A stretch of 64,000 nt of DNA from Cyathus striatus (Eukaryota; Basidiomycota; Agaricomycetes; Agaricales; Nidulariaceae). Shown here in pieces: positions 10,922 through 24,095 of this stretch. The position numbers and the translations under genes are program-made. The notes beneath the pieces were generated by a model. The model was not told the origin of the DNA. It was given only the letters and a program-made list of their open reading frames with translations, and did no database searches. The first letter of the stretch is position 1. Each line of letters begins with the position of its first letter. The stretch is taken from the NCBI GenBank assembly GCA_025738555.1, contig JAOVFP010000005.1:6413430-6477429 (forward strand), read 5' to 3'.

Positions 10922-13017
10922 ATGACATCGGAACGGTCCCCTCTCTTATCAAGTGCCGAAATACCAGAAGAAATACCAGAAGAAGACGATCCATATGCTC
11001 GTTTTTCACCTAGCCAAAAGAGCTTCATTCTAGCTCAACTATCGTGGTGTGGTTTATTACCGTGTAAGTTACACTAAGTCATATTAGTTTTGATCACAAG
11101 TAACGAAAACGTGGATATGAAGATTTCGTTTCGGGGACCTTTGTCCCCTCTATACCACAAATTGCTGAAGATATTGGTGCGGATCCAGCTACTGTTGGGT
11201 ACGTCATGACTTTGTAGATCCGTGGGTCTCCAATACCTTACAATGTATCCTCAGTATAGCAGTTGGCGTATCGATAGCTGCAACCGCCCTTGGAGGATTC
11301 TGCGCAGCAAGCTATACCAGTATATGTACGCCATTCTTCCCACCACTCACATTACTTACTCTACTCATTCACGACAATCAAAGATGGCCGCAGACAAATA
11401 TTCCTCACAACTCTTCCCGTAGTAGTCCTAGGCTCCTTCGGGGTCACACTATCTCAAAACGCAGTCCAACTCCTATTCTGGCGGTTCATCCAGTCCCTCG
11501 CCTCGGCCTCTGGGAGAGTGCTAGGCCCCGTGGTAATTGGAGACATATATAAAGTTGAGGAGAGGGGATTGGCATATGGCGTTTTTCTCTCGGTATGTTT
11601 TGCGTGACTAGAATTAGTAAGTTTCAGAAGGTAATTGGATTTTTGTCGTAATAGGTGTCATTACTTGGATGTGCAGTTGCCCCTCCACTCGATGGTTAGC
11701 CTTGCACATCAATCACCTTACAAAAAACTAACAAATACTCAGGCATAATCGCATACTACTCCTCCTGGCGAATAACCCAATGCCTCATAGGCATCCTAGA
11801 ACTCATCGCATTCATATCCATGGTAATCTTTCTCCCCGAAACGAAATGGAATGCGAAACAAAATAACGACTCCTCGTCCGCATCCAAGTATTTAATTGTA
11901 AGACTTTGGCAGGGTGTGTGGCTGCTACGCAGTCCAGTTTTATCTTTAACTGTACGTTGTTATCTCACTATTTTTTATAATTTTGTTCTTATGTTGCTTG
12001 GTGTAGGCTTTCGCGAGCGCTACTGCGTTACTTACAGATTACGGTGTGTTCTACGTATAACAACTAAGTAATGTTTCTAATTTCTAATTTTTGCAAATCC
12101 CTCAGCACTTCTTGTTCCGTTCGCATACACAATAGTATACCCATTCACTTACATATCTTTCCTCACTGAATTCAAATTTTCAGGCAGCAAAATACAATAT
12201 AACAAACGAATCCGTCATAGGCGCATGCTTCATCCCCATCGGACTCGGGAACATTCGTACGTCCTCTCCGACCCCTTCAACTTAAAATCCCAATAAAAAT
12301 CCAAAACACAGTTGGCGCACCTTTAACAGGCCGTCTTTCCGATAAAATCATCCTCCGCAACCGTCAAATCCGCAAAAAGTGGTACCCCGAAGACAGACTC
12401 TACATCGCACTTATAGGATCTCTCCTCCCCGTCCCGCTCTCAATCGTCATATCTGGTTTTATAACAACGTATGTCGACGGATGGTTCGGATTGGCTTTGA
12501 ATTTGATTTGTTTTCTTGTGAATGGCATAGGGGTAAGTTTTATCAAGTTAATTCAATTTGGGGTGTTAGAGAAATGGAAATGGTTTAGGTGTCAATGTCG
12601 ACGTCTCCTGCGACTGCGTACAGCGTTGACGTTATACAGAGTAGGAGTGCGGATAGTGTTGCTGCTACTTGGTATCACTTTCTCAAGTTCATCCTTGAAT
12701 ATCTTCTCATTAACGAACTTTCAGGGGCCTGCGTTCCCTCGTCGTATCACTCGCCATCTCGTGGGTTATACCATCTATCAACAAGTTCGGCGTGTTGGCT
12801 ACGAATGTGGGTATTGGAGTTGGAGCGTGGGTTGGGGCTGGGTGCGTACTTTCTCTGTAATTTGTTTTGTGTCATCCTTCTTCGTTCACTTTTTGTTTCG
12901 TTTTCAATCTATTCTTTTTGCAAGAAAAGGGACGAATTCTGATATTGATCAACTAGGATATATTACTTGGTTATTCGGTATGGAGATGAGTTGAGGGCGT
13001 GTAGATGTTGGGTATAG
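10922..13017 (+). CDS. MFS transporter, DHA1-type (group I copy A)
   Basis: ATG at 10922 gives MTSERSPLLSS followed by an acidic stretch and DPYARFSPSQKSF. Successive short exons give FVSGTFVPSIPQIAEDIG (TM1), VGVSIAATALGGFCAASY, GRRQIFLTTLPVVVLG, FWRFIQSLASASG, GDIYKVEERGLAYGVF, GIIAYYSSWRITQCLIG and FLPETKW. These are followed by GAPLTGRLSDKIILRNR, WYPEDRLYIALIGSLLP and AISWVIPSINKFGVLATN. These are the loops of a 12-helix DHA1 (drug:H+ antiporter-like) permease; the substrate is unknown. ERSPLL fits the [DE]xxxL[LI] sorting motif. The last exon reads YYLVIRYGDELRACRCWV and stops at 13017. Relatives end WVDVGYSEAS, and that ending appears here in another frame up to 13030, so a 2-nt loss or sequencing error is likely. 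All exon joins used are GT..AG. Confidence 0.85.
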
Positions 13018-13934
13018 TGAGGGTGGTTAAGTAATCTGGTTGGATGCGGAGTTGGGAGGGGTGTCTGTAGGGGTGATTTGGACTTGGGTAAGGATACTTG
13101 TGGGATTTGTTGTGGTGGATTACGCTTTCTTGAGTTAATCATGAGAAATTAGAGGCAATATACTTACATAGAAGAGACAATGCTTCATCCGAATAAATGC
13201 CGTTACCATTATAATTAAACACTGCACCTGACATACTTACTGCAAGTGTAGATCTTCGTTCCCGCTAGAATTCAGAACAGCCTTGTAGCTGTGTAAAAAC
13301 ATTAAAGCACATGCTCCTCCCGTATTCATTTTATACGGAACCCGGAAGAGATAATAATCTGTACACGCTTGGTGTACGTTCAACGCATGCGTTGAACGAC
13401 CTCCGCATATTTTGTGGTAGGATCGGCGGGTATGACAATACGAATATGAGTAAGACATCGGACCGGATGAATATCAGCTATAGCTATAATTACAACACCT
13501 CAAAGCGTCGAACAATGAAAGCATATGTACGCATAGTCACTAGCATCGTACTCGGGATAGAAGAACCTTGTCCAAAGTAGATAGGATCCAAACCTTGAAG
13601 TTGCCTTAAGTGAAGAGCAATGCCAAAAATAGAACAGACCCGGGGCGCTGCCGACGCTAACGCCCACGCGCGGCAGAGTGATGATCATGGATCATGATCA
13701 GTCTGATAGGTAGTCCATCTGCGCAGCACTGCAATTTAAAAAACTAAAAGTGAGAGAACAAAAAAACTAATAAAAGACATACGACATCTCTACAACTACC
13801 ACAAGTTTATTTTCATCCATACTCCTTCAATCCTCCACTTCGTCATTATCTATCTATTTTAATCCCCTCCTATCAGCTCCTACCCTTACCTAGTACCGGG
13901 GGCAACTCGTCATACACAACAACAACGATCAACG
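13018..13934. other. Intergenic, nothing recognised
   Basis: Lies between the MFS gene and the C2 gene. A short perfect palindrome (CAACGCATGCGTTG) is at 13380-13393. The stretch just before 13935 is CT/CA-rich, as is common for basidiomycete promoters. I see no gene. Confidence 0.4.
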
Positions 13935-15623
13935 ATGGCAGGCTCCAGGCGCAACCCGCTAAGCGTATCCAACGTCCTCGAGAAAGTAGGCGAAAAAGTG
14001 CACAATGCAAAGGCAGACACCAAGACGCGCGAGAAGCAGATCGCCGAATCCGTGCGTATGTTTGTGGGCGAGGAGAAGAGTTATGTCGATGTGCAGATTC
14101 AGGTGCGTTGCATTTCTCTTTCAAAGGAGATGATAAAGGCTGATGGGATTGGATAGTTCATAGGAGCATCTGGCTTGCCCAAGATGGACGTTATGGGCAC
14201 CGCAGATCCGTATTTCGTCGCCAGGATAGATGACAAGATTCAACTGGTGTACGTCCCCCTCCCCTCTTCCTTCCCCCCCCTCTCCTCACGCCCACCATCC
14301 AACAGATCCTCCGTAGTCCCCGAAACACTCGCTCCAGTATGGAACGAACTCTGGCGCGTCAAAAACGTACCATCAGACGCCGAGCTCAAAGTCGAAGTGT
14401 TCGATAAAGACGAGGGCGCACCGCACGATGACTATATCGGTAAATTCAAGCTTACACTGTCCCCCGGTGCGAAAGAAGCAGAGATCGAAGGCCCCGTAAC
14501 GGTTCTGCGCAAGTCGAGGGGGACGTTCTGGCTCAAAGTACGTTTTCTCTCCCCTCCTTCCCCAACCAAAAACTGACAACAATACCGGCAGATCGACAGC
14601 ACACCCACCAAACCCTCCCCTAAATACCCCTACCTATTCGACGGGCCAATCCGCTACTCGCGACACTTCTCTCCAACAATAGGTCGCCTCACAAACCTCC
14701 CAGCAGACCCAAACGACGCAACATCCGACACAGCCCGACTCTACTCCACATGGAAGGTCTTCCTCAAAGGCGTCGAGCTCTTCTTCCGCGACACCCACCA
14801 GCACTGGAATACGAACTACAAAGCCGCACAGAGTATATTCCAAGGTCCTACTTCTATCGCCGTTCGCCATGGGATCCAAGCGGGGCACAAAATGCTCTAC
14901 GCCCGAACGGCGAGGAATAAATTCGGAGTGATAGAGGATGTTGGAGGCATATTGGAGATTATGCATGGTGGAAGGGCGCGTGCTGGCCCTGAAGGCGGTT
15001 CGAATGCTCAATTTTTGCATAGAGTCAAACCAGCCGTATACACATACATAATATCCTCGGACGACGACTCATTCCGCTTCTCAGAAACAGGCGCTGCATT
15101 TTTCGTTGACTTTGCTTCGAAACATGCCCTACACTCAAATTGCAACCCCACAGTCCGCTATTCCGGTGAATTCCATCCCCGGCCTAAAGGCGGCTGGGCG
15201 AATTTCAACGATGGCATGGGCGATAAAGACGTCGAATGGGAGTTGGTAATCGATAACAACTCGGGGACGTATGCCCCCGATCCGATGATGTTACCCCAGC
15301 TTAAGGAGCTGTTGGAGTATAATTTCCCCGGGTTGGGGGTTGTTGCGCTTGATAGGGAGGATCCGAGGTTGGTGGAGAGCCGGGAGGCGACGAGGGCATA
15401 TGCGGTCAATGTGCGCGGTGTGGAGGTTGAGGAGTTGCAGCCTCATGCTGGGGCGGGTGAGGAGACGCTGCATCATCAGGCCAGTGTGAAAGGGATGAAG
15501 GACGATGTGGTCGATGGTGCAGAGGCGGGTAGGAAGGGCACGTTGGACTTTTTGAAGCCTGTGCTTGGGAAGAAGAGGTCTTCGTGTCTTGGGATGCCCG
15601 ATGAGCCCGTTTCTACTTTGTGA
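13935..15623 (+). CDS. C2-domain protein, fungal family of unknown function
   Basis: Four exons (13935-14102, 14157-14248, 14306-14537, 14592-15623) join in frame to give 507 residues. After a helical N terminus comes a C2 domain: FIGASGLPKMDVMGTADPYF, then VVPETLAPVWNEL and EVFDKDEGAPHDDYIGKF. It includes Asp residues typical of the Ca2+-binding loops (DVMGTADPY, DKDEGAPHDD). The C-terminal two thirds, with RYSRHFSPTIGRL, RHGIQAGHKMLYARTARN, ISSDDDSFRFSETGAAF and SGEFHPRPKGGWANF, match a fungal family I recall only as C2-domain proteins. Ca2+-dependent membrane binding is the likely role of the first domain; the catalytic or binding role of the rest is unknown. The introns have clear gt..ag ends; intron 2 is C-rich. 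No frameshift is needed. Confidence 0.85.
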
Positions 15624-16497
15624 TGATTTTGCACTTTTGATTGTATTACCACACCTTTATTATATCAAGGACCTAATCCCTTTCCTTGTTCTCTTATCTA
15701 CATATGCATAGATTCAGACACTTCGATTATACTGTACCTCCGTTCTTCCTTCCGTCCTTGCTACGTTCATCTCGACACTCTTCGACTGTCGTCTGTACAA
15801 CTTTACCTTCCTTATACTTAAAGATAATTCTCCTACCCTTGTCGTTGTCTTTTGTCCTTGTATTATTAATTGTCCTAAATGTCAAAATAAAAACTTGACA
15901 TCCCACTCAAACCACAAAAAGAACTCCAAATCGTACATACTATTCATTTTTATATCTACCAATCACAGACACAACTATTAACATAATAAACCATGTAGCC
16001 ATATCCATCGATAAATCCACGAAGGAAAGGAGAACGGAAGACAAAACGTGTCACTGAACTGGATAATAATACACGGGTGTTGTATGTATGTATGTATGTA
16101 CCGGAGTACTGTAATCGATGTGAATTGTAAAGGGATAACCAAGCTTTGAAGAAGGGAAAGTGACGAGCGTTAGTATACGAGGGACTTAACCCGATATACC
16201 ACACTCATCAACTTGCATGTGTGAAGACAAAACGATATACACAAGAAGAAACACAATGGGAAAACTCAAGAATCAAAAAATAAAATAAAACGTGCGTACC
16301 GAGAAGAAAGAAAAGTAAAACAAGCAAAACCAAGTAGATTCAGAAAAAAGACATCGAAGAGAAGACCTATCATACACATCCAATCAACGCGCACACTGCA
16401 TATCCAAAAAAGGCACAGCAGCGAGAACTAAGGACAGGGGACACCGCGCTGCAGTAGTCACGAACCAGAGCCAGAGCCAGAGCTAAGAGAAGAGCCA
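15624..16497. other. Convergent 3' intergenic region
   Basis: The C2 gene (+) and the Ser/Pro-rich gene (-) converge here. It is AT-rich with likely 3' UTR and poly(A) sequence, for example AATAAA-like words near 15885 (aaaataaaaact). A short TGTA microsatellite lies at 16081-16100. No gene is seen. Confidence 0.5.
16081..16100. repeat. Tetranucleotide microsatellite (TGTA)5
   Basis: Five perfect TGTA units in the 3' intergenic region between convergent genes. Confidence 0.9.
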
Positions 16498-18329
16498 TCA
16501 GGAGATACCAAGACGCTTTCGCAAGTGCTGCTCAAGCACTGGCGAAAGCGCACGACCGGTATCACTCCATGGCTCTTCTCCACTCCCGCCCATGCTCACG
16601 CCCAAATCCCCAAAATCAGCCAACCCAAGCTGATCCAGGTCCAACTCGTCTCCATCATCCTCCCTAACAAGAGGACTATGCTTTTTCGGCACAGAGCTCG
16701 AGGAAGGGAACATGAGGGGACGACGACCTGACATCGGCTTGGGTTCGTATCTGCTCAGAAGCATATTCGCCACAAGCTGCGGGATACTGCTGATCTTAGG
16801 TTTTGAAGATTTCGATTTCTTCTTTGGACTTGGACTGTGACCATCTTCATCTGTGATGCCCAATGACGAGAAGTCGTCTTTGCCCACGTCACGGTCGCGA
16901 TAATGCAACTTGAGCCGCAGGAGATTCTGTAGCTCCTTCACCTTCGCTTTTTCCCTCTTCACTGCCCGCCGAGCTTCCGCAGCCGCAGGCCCATTTCCCT
17001 CCTCTTCCAGGATGGATGACTCACGCGCACGCGCAGCCTTCTCGGCTGCCTGTGCTTTGCGCTGCAGCTCGTACAGGCCCGTCAGCTCCGGGTCTGCATC
17101 TTGCAGCAGTGCTGGGTCGATGGTGAAGATGTCCGGGGAGGGAGAGCGAGGGGTATGGTATCGCCGTCAAAGTCGTCCAGGAGGAGACTTCTGTCGAAGG
17201 TGTCCGGTGGTGGTGCGAAAAAGTCGCTGTCGTCTGCTGCCTCGGGCAGAGACAGCGATGGGATACTGGGAGAGGAAGGATGCATAGGCAAGTCCTCTTC
17301 TATTTCAGGAAGTGAGGAGAATCTGTGGCGCAGTGAGGGGGATGAAGGGGAGGATAACACCATATTGTCGCTATCTCGTTCTGAACGGAATAGATCCAGG
17401 TCATCATCGAGTGACGGTAGTGAAGGGTGGTTCCGTATTAATGGTGAAGAAGGGTATGGTGGGGATGGTGATTCTGATGCGTCTTGATGATGCATGTCTT
17501 GAGACCCAAGCTGTGATGGGTAAGATTTAGGTGAATTACTGTCGATGTCCATAAAATCTGAATGGGAGGCATCGTACGACGAGACGTCGTCGTTGAAGTG
17601 CCAGTTGTCCCCGGGCGGAGAGAACGCTAGCAATCGATGATCATCATATCCATCGCTGTAGTTGAATAGCCCATTTTGGGAGTAAAATTCATGTTGATGC
17701 TCATCTTGAGGTGGAGAATGGCGTAAAAGGTAGCCGTGTTCAAATCCAGGGGAGACGGTATCGTTGCAATCCTACCCGTGCCCAGGTCAGGCGAGATTGG
17801 GGACAGCGGGGTACCAGGCGAAGAAGGATGCCTCCTCGAGCTGGGGCCGATAAGCACATCGTCTTGGTCGAATGTACCTGTAAACACGTGAGACAGATCA
17901 TCTGTCTCTGGAGGCAGCTCCGTGGCGGAAAGCGGCTCCGTAGGCGGAGGTGAAGGTGGGGCCTGCGGTTTCGATATCCTGGTGACGAGTGGCGAGTCGA
18001 GAATCGTCCAAGAGTGGGGAAGCACATCATCTCAAGCGGTTCGATGCTCGATGGGAATGGTAATGCCGGTAGGGAATGGAGTGCTTTGGATCAGAGTTCG
18101 TCGGGGGTGGCGAGAGCGGGCAGGAGGGCGAGACGGGTGCCTGGGGATCGTCGCTCTCGCCGTATTTTGCATCCAAAAGGGCGAACGACGGCAGGGAAAA
18201 CACCGTCGATGAAGACTGCGATGGGCGGTTAAGTAGATGTTGAGGGAAGAGCTGTGGGGTGTTGTGCAAGAGGGTAGAATTTACTTGCACAGGGTCCATT
18301 AGGACCCTACTATTATGCGAGTGCGCCAT
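16498..18329 (-). CDS. Ser/Pro-rich low-complexity protein with basic C-terminal coiled coil
   Basis: ATG at 18329 (MAHSHNSRVLMDPVQ) is followed by an in-frame 69-bp intron (18216-18284; gtaaat donor, tcgcag acceptor). The body is Ser/Pro/Asp-rich (SPSSPSLRHRFSSLPEI and similar). It ends with a charged helix (LYELQRKAQAAEKAARA, then VKREKAKVKELQNLLRL) and a Lys/Ser patch (SPSPKKKSKSSKPK), which could be a nuclear localisation signal. I do not recognise the family; a nuclear regulatory or scaffold role is only a guess. The frame is broken four times, at G-runs 18072-18074, 18016-18019, 17749-17752 and 17150-17153. Each time, one extra C on the coding strand restores a sensible frame with no stop. 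I read this as one gene with homopolymer undercalls, but a true pseudogene is possible. Confidence 0.6.
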
Positions 18330-21249
18330 GGCAGTATTCAGAGCCTAGGAAATATAATAAGCGTTAGATGGTTGTTGTTCGAGTTGGGCTGTGGCGACGG
18401 AGAAAAAGCAAGACAAAGAGAATGGTTTCGACGTACGACGATGTTCATCCAAATACCATAAGATCCATAATAAGAGAAAATGAGAACAGAAAAAGGACGG
18501 AAGCCTTGTCGAAAGGCGGGCGATGGGTGACGATGGGGACGTAGAAGATCGTGAAGAAGAGTTGAGCAAAAGAGCCGCCCAGCTCTCTGCACTTTGAAGA
18601 CCAGGCCAGCAAGCATTCCCAACAGCTGTATCCACGCCTCATGCCACATGTGCTGACAAAGCAATCCCATCAAAATAATGACTCCGGACACCCACCGAAC
18701 AGCCTCGAGGCGTGCACACGCAGGAAAAACATTTTCACCTCGGACCACTTCTGCCAGCACCCGCCGAGTCTATCACGACCGTATACATCAAGCATATATC
18801 AGCATACATCCTGCATACATCAGCATATACCCAACTGTTCATTGCCATATCACAGTGCATAAGCTGATCCTGCCACCGACCTAGCGCATATATGAATATA
18901 TGCTAAGTATCTACTGCTATTATTTCGTACCTAGTGCGGCCGACACCGGTTTTCCACCCCATGCCACCACGGTGAATAAGTGGGAGTCATCCTATCAATA
19001 CCATGGGCCTTGGGCAGCGTAAACCCGCTTAGCCATCCGTTAATCCGTAAATCTACTGCGGAGCGTTCCTTCTCTTCGGCATAAACTGCTCGATTCTATT
19101 ACATCCTACGCCGCAACCAAACGTATTTTTGTATCGGTGGCAAGTAACTAATGAATTGTCTAATATACTAGCACTAGCTTCGGTCTCACACGCCTAATGA
19201 AACAAAGCCACAGCATAAAACGATGCTATCGTCACTCTTACCTCACTTCACCAGGTCTCCGAGTCGCAGCCTTGTTTCAGGGTTATGGGGATCGCGGAAT
19301 GTAAAATATCCTACGGAAGATGGAATTCGGATGTGGAATGTTAGTGCCAGCGCTGATATAGATATCACGAAAATACGTGTCCGTGCATCACACTCGTTGA
19401 AAGTTGAACATTACTCGCCAAATAGCTTCAGATGAAAGCCTGTAGGAAATCAGCTTCTCGCGATGTCACCTCTGCTCATCAAACGAGGCACCTTCGAGCG
19501 CATACGTCCCACCCGAGATCAAGAGGATATCATACACTGCAGCCAGCCAGCTGTTGACCTAGATGAAAGCATTTCAACTGCCCCTCCTCTAACATAACCG
19601 CATATATCCAACTCCCATCCAAACTCGCGACCGCAACGCATCAAGAAGCGCGACGTCACTATCACTACCAGTGCTGCGTGGCCCCCATAAGTCGGACAAC
19701 ATGTGAATAGCTTACTTTCTTCAAGTTCTATTGGCACATAGCATACTCCCGCTTTTATCCATCACCATTCACATATAGGCGCACAACGTTGCTGGCACAA
19801 TGCAAGATAGGCATGTCCAAACTTTCTTTACTCTAACTGCCTGCGGAAACGAAGGCAGTGCTCGGGCTCCACCAATCTCACGGAAACAATAGCTCTTCTA
19901 TCTTCAAGCACTCCGACGGAATTCCACTCGCTGCTATAAATTTAGTATTTGACTTGTTTTTCTTTTACTGGATTACTCGATATGGTATTTCTCATATTCC
20001 GGTAAAGCTTTATACACCACAAGCTTAAACCTGCACCCACAACGGGTTGTATGGATCAATAACCTGTGGGACTTTGTGGGTGCATGTTTCTAGGCTGCCC
20101 TGAGGCCTAAACGCCGATTTGTCGTTTCCGACCTAGATAAAGGCGAGGTTTGCCACGATTAGATGGACATGGGATCATTAGGATAGAAAGGTCTACTATG
20201 ATGTCATTGCGCTCCTCTCCAGAGATGTCTTATCCTCCACTTCAATCCAACTTTGTAAAAATGCAAGTGCTGGACAAATCTAGAGTTGCTGTAGGGTATG
20301 GCGCGTCATTATGGAGAAGATACGTCGTTGGGTACCATCTCCAATCGGATTCGATATCTTTTGATAACGGAACTGGAACTTCTTATCAGGAACAGGGAAA
20401 GCTTGGATGACCTGGTGAAATTCATGTTCAATTTGGGCAGTCGCGGTAACATGATGATGCTCAGCAGGTTTACACCGTCGGGAGCATTTCGGAATCAGAA
20501 ACAGCTCTATTCCAAGGTTAATCACTACACGTCCATATCGATATCATTGATACAAGTACACGGATTGCTTCTCTTCATCCAGGCTTGTAAAGTACCTAGA
20601 ACTGTAAATGGCGAGTATACGTTTAACTCGGTGGATGCTATTACGGACACTTGTTTCTTAAGAAGCGTTCTTTACCGCTTTATTTGCCCCGTGGTGCAGT
20701 TTGAGCGTCAGTTAGCATTAAAAGGCGGTATAAATAGTGCTGGCTCGGTGCCTTGTGGATTGATATGGAGAATTGGAATTGGAATTTGGGGTGATACCGA
20801 GTTAGTTCCGCCCAAAACTATGTATGTTAAGTGCTAACTCGTAACAGCTGGTTATTTTTGGTAGATTAATACCCGACGTATACCCATCTTCGTCCCCATA
20901 CTTAACCGTGCATTGACTTAAATAGTAAGTAACTGCAGATGATAACTGTCAATGTACTTATACGCTGTAAGTACTTCTGTGAGCTGTTGAATAATAATTT
21001 CCTCTTAGAGAACTAAAACATACACAAGAGTCAAGTACTGACCGATACAGCCGCCACAATTCCTTGTATTTCTACATAATTTAAACAAGGGCGACAAATG
21101 TGTTGCTAAGCATGCACTGACAAGGTCCGTGTCAGCCTCTTGTCTAATGCGGCCGCCGTCTGGATAAGCACGGTCATTAACGACTGGCAAGTTGGCAGGT
21201 CATCGCCTCAGCGCTCCGAGAACATACAGTGTGAGCGTTACTTGTCGCA
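18330..21249. other. Gene-poor stretch, no recognised gene
   Basis: 18338-18760 holds a hydrophobic minus-strand ORF that overlaps the 5' UTR and a likely 5' intron acceptor (ttcctag near 18345) of the Ser/Pro-rich gene; I do not take it as a gene. Tandem CATACATCAG-like words lie at 18781-18834. A plus-strand ORF at 20298-20837 (179 codons) has no recognisable motif, no clear introns and no partner on either side, and is probably chance. Otherwise nothing is seen. Confidence 0.4.
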
Positions 21250-21640
21250 GCTGCGCACAGAGTGTTATTCACAGATTTGGTGCTGAATGGAAATGATAAA
21301 CATTGTAAATGAAAAGGATAGGCATCATTGACGCAGATTTTGTTGTAACACTACGCCGCCAACTACTACGCTCCGAGTGTATATAGGCAGTGATATACGT
21401 CATTACCAACCCCGAGAAGTAAATGGATAATGATGGCAATGGGGCGCGTACTAGCCTGAATATTCTAGTAAATATAGGCGGTCCTCGGGGTACCACAGTT
21501 TTCGTTGCATAAATCTGTTGTAAGAGCAGTGTGTGTCCGACCTGGCCTCAGGACGTGTAACCTGCGACAGACGCTCGGCGCTCCTGATGAAAACGTTTGG
21601 TGTCGGAGTAGTGGGGTACGGACTGACAGACGAACTCACT
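21250..21640 (-). pseudogene. Fragment of MFS transporter, C-terminal half
   Basis: In reverse complement, LWYPEDRLYLLEYSG is followed in another frame by LPSLSIYFSGLVMTYI. These correspond to WYPEDRLYIALIG and VPLSIVISGFITTYV of the intact copy at 10922. A GYTS word upstream may match the GRLSD loop. Stops and frame changes break the rest, and the N-terminal half and final helices are missing. It is the outermost relic of the MFS array. Confidence 0.65.
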
Positions 21641-22061
21641 ACAGTATTTTAAACACCAATCGAGAAAATCAGGCTCCTTATTGGGGTTGAAAGTGCCGTC
21701 GCTATCCGATAGTATTGCGCATAGAAAAACGTACTTGGAAGCTTTGGAATGTCCCAGCAAGAGTTCTACAATGATTTTAGAAATATTCCTTCTGAATTGT
21801 TGCACGCTTTTACCATGCTTATTGTTTATAAGACATGGGTATCCTTTAACTGAAGATGTCGACCGGTCTTCAGGAACGTAATTCACAACGTTGTGACACA
21901 GTCCATCGATAAACGTTAAGCAATCATGACAAGGCGCAAGATGTTATACAAGCTAATAATAAGTGCACGATAAGGCGGACGCGAAAAAGTATCATAAACA
22001 TGACAGGCGTTAAGTATGAATCACGAGAGGCATTGAGGTACTCATTCGCCACAATCTGCAT
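21641..22061. other. Flank between MFS relic and MFS copy B
   Basis: No gene. The part near 22040-22061 resembles the sequence downstream of the MFS C termini at about 24600 and 30200, which indicates that the duplicated unit extended past the stop codon. Confidence 0.4.
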
Positions 22062-24095
22062 CTAGCTAGCTTCACTATAGCCCACATCGACCCATGACCT
22101 TAATTCATCTCCGTACCGCAGGAGGATATAGTACATCCTGAAAGGATGCTATCAATATGGATGACAGCAAACTAGTCGAAATGAACATACGCTGCACCAA
22201 CCCATGCAATGATACCAATACTGATATTCGTAATCGCGACACCAAACCTATTCACGGACGGAATAACCCAGGAAATTGCGATGGATACAATCACCGAGCG
22301 TAGTCCCCTAATACAACTCCACAATGAGTTGCAAAAGTTTGATAGTTTGATAACCATACCAAGTAACTGCAACACTATCTGCACTTCGGGAGTGCATTAC
22401 ATCAACACTATAAGCCGCCGCAGGGCTTACGGACATCGCCACCTTATAAAGATGGTAAAATTAAGTAATTCAGATGCAATGCGTTCAAGTTACCCCAATT
22501 CCATTCATGAGCAAGCAAAGTAGATTCAGAACCAAGCCAATCCTCCTCGACATACGTCGTTACTAACCCAGAAATAACAATTGATAGAGGAACTGGTATT
22601 AACGTGCCGATGAATGCAAGTGTTAGCCTATCTTCGGGATACCACCTTCCACGTTTTATGCGGTTTCTCATGATTATTTTGTCAGATATATACCCGACAA
22701 TGGGAGCACCAACTATTCACATGGGTTAAGGAGTGTATATGGTTTAGGTCGAATACTTCGAAGTCCTTACTGATGTTTCCTAGTCCAATCGGTATGAAAC
22801 AGGCGCCAATGAGAGCCTCATCTGTGATGTTGTACCGGGCAGCCTGTGGATGCACGTAAATAAGTATTTTGGAGTAACAAATATTGTTAATTATACAATT
22901 GTGTAGGAAAATGGAACAAGGAGAGCTAAGGAAAAGTTAGAAAATAGGTTTGGTTTGTAAGAGCTTGACTCGCCGTAGTCTGTGAGCCACGCCGTGGCGC
23001 TGGCAAATGCCTGAAAGTTAACATTAGTTGAAGTCAAAGTATGGTGCAACAATATTATAACTGCGTACACTTAAAAATAAAACCGGGCTACGCAAGAGCC
23101 AAAGACTCCGAAAAAGCCTTGACATCACATATTTCGACTCGGTATTCTTTTTCATTGTTGCAGTTTCTGGTAGAAAGAGAGTCATGATTATGAATGTGAT
23201 CAACCCCATTGCACCTATAAGACATTGAGTAACTCTCCATGAGGAATAATATGCGATAATCCCTAAGATATTGTTAGCTACTTGATCTTTGGCGTTATGC
23301 ATAATGCAATTGCTAACCGTCAACTGGAGGAGCAGCCGCACATCCGAGTAAGGATGCCTATTTAAACATATGCGACAATAATAATTAGTAAACATATTTC
23401 TCCATTAACTTAGAGTCGTAGTAGTAGTACATACCGCGAGAAATATGCCATACGCCAGCCCTCGTTCCTCAACTTTATAAATATCGCCAATAACAACGGA
23501 TCCCAAGACCCGACCGGGACAAGAAGCTAGGGATTGGACGAATCTCCAGAACAAAAGTTGAAAAGCGTTTTTGGCTAATGTGACACCTACTGAGCCTATG
23601 ACGACAAAGGGTAAGGTTGCGAGGTATATCTTTCTGCGGCCGACTTTACGATTTATATTACATATTGAGTAAAATGTAAGAGTGTAAGTGGTGTAAGACT
23701 TACATATACCAGTATAGCTTGCTGCGCAGAATCCTCCGATAGAAGTCGCAGCAATTGATACGCCAACTGCTATGCTGAAGACGTACAGTATTAGTAGTTT
23801 TAAGGACCCGTGTAAGCTGAAGTCATGAACTTACCCAATTGTAGCAGGGTCTGCACCAATATCCTCCGCAATTTGTGGGATGGACGGAACGAAAGTCCCA
23901 GATACAAAAACTGGTAATGACTTTGATACATACTATATCAATTACATGACTCAATGACTTACAAGGTAATAAGCCACACCAGGATAGCTGAGCTAAGATG
24001 AAGCTCTTTTGTCTAGGAGAAAATCGAGCATACGGATCATCACCAAGTATCTGTGTGCTTGATGTTGATAAGAGATGGGACCGCTCTGATGCCAT
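22062..24095 (-). CDS. MFS transporter, DHA1-type (group I copy B)
   Basis: ATG at 24095 gives MASERSHLLSTSS and DPYARFSPRQKSFILAQL. Later exons give FVSGTFVPSIPQIAEDIG, VGVSIAATSIGGFCAASY, FWRFVQSLASCPGR, IGDIYKVEERGLAYGIF, GIIAYYSSWRVTQCLIG, FLPETAT, WYPEDRLTLAFIGTLIP, AISWVIPSVNRFGVAITN and WVDVGYSEAS with the stop at 22062. The order and intron positions match copy A at 10922, and it looks like a complete 12-helix permease. ERSHLL fits the acidic dileucine sorting signal. The substrate is unknown. Group I copies share the ERS(P/H)LLS start and the GLAY loop word, unlike the group II copies at 27.5, 34.9 and 37.4 kb. Confidence 0.78.

Noticed and set aside
17711..17767. A 71-bp intron (GTAGGA...CTCAAG) as the cause of the frame change near 17750
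   Set aside because: It would splice in phase, but one extra C in the G-run 17749-17752 keeps protein-like sequence on both sides and matches the other three breaks; the intron cannot be fully excluded without RNA data.
18338..18760. A 140-codon hydrophobic minus-strand ORF
   Set aside because: It overlaps the likely 5' UTR of the Ser/Pro gene, shows no family resemblance, and overlaps other ORFs in all frames.
20298..20837. A 179-codon plus-strand ORF
   Set aside because: No recognisable motif, no intron context, composition like flanking non-coding DNA; probably chance.
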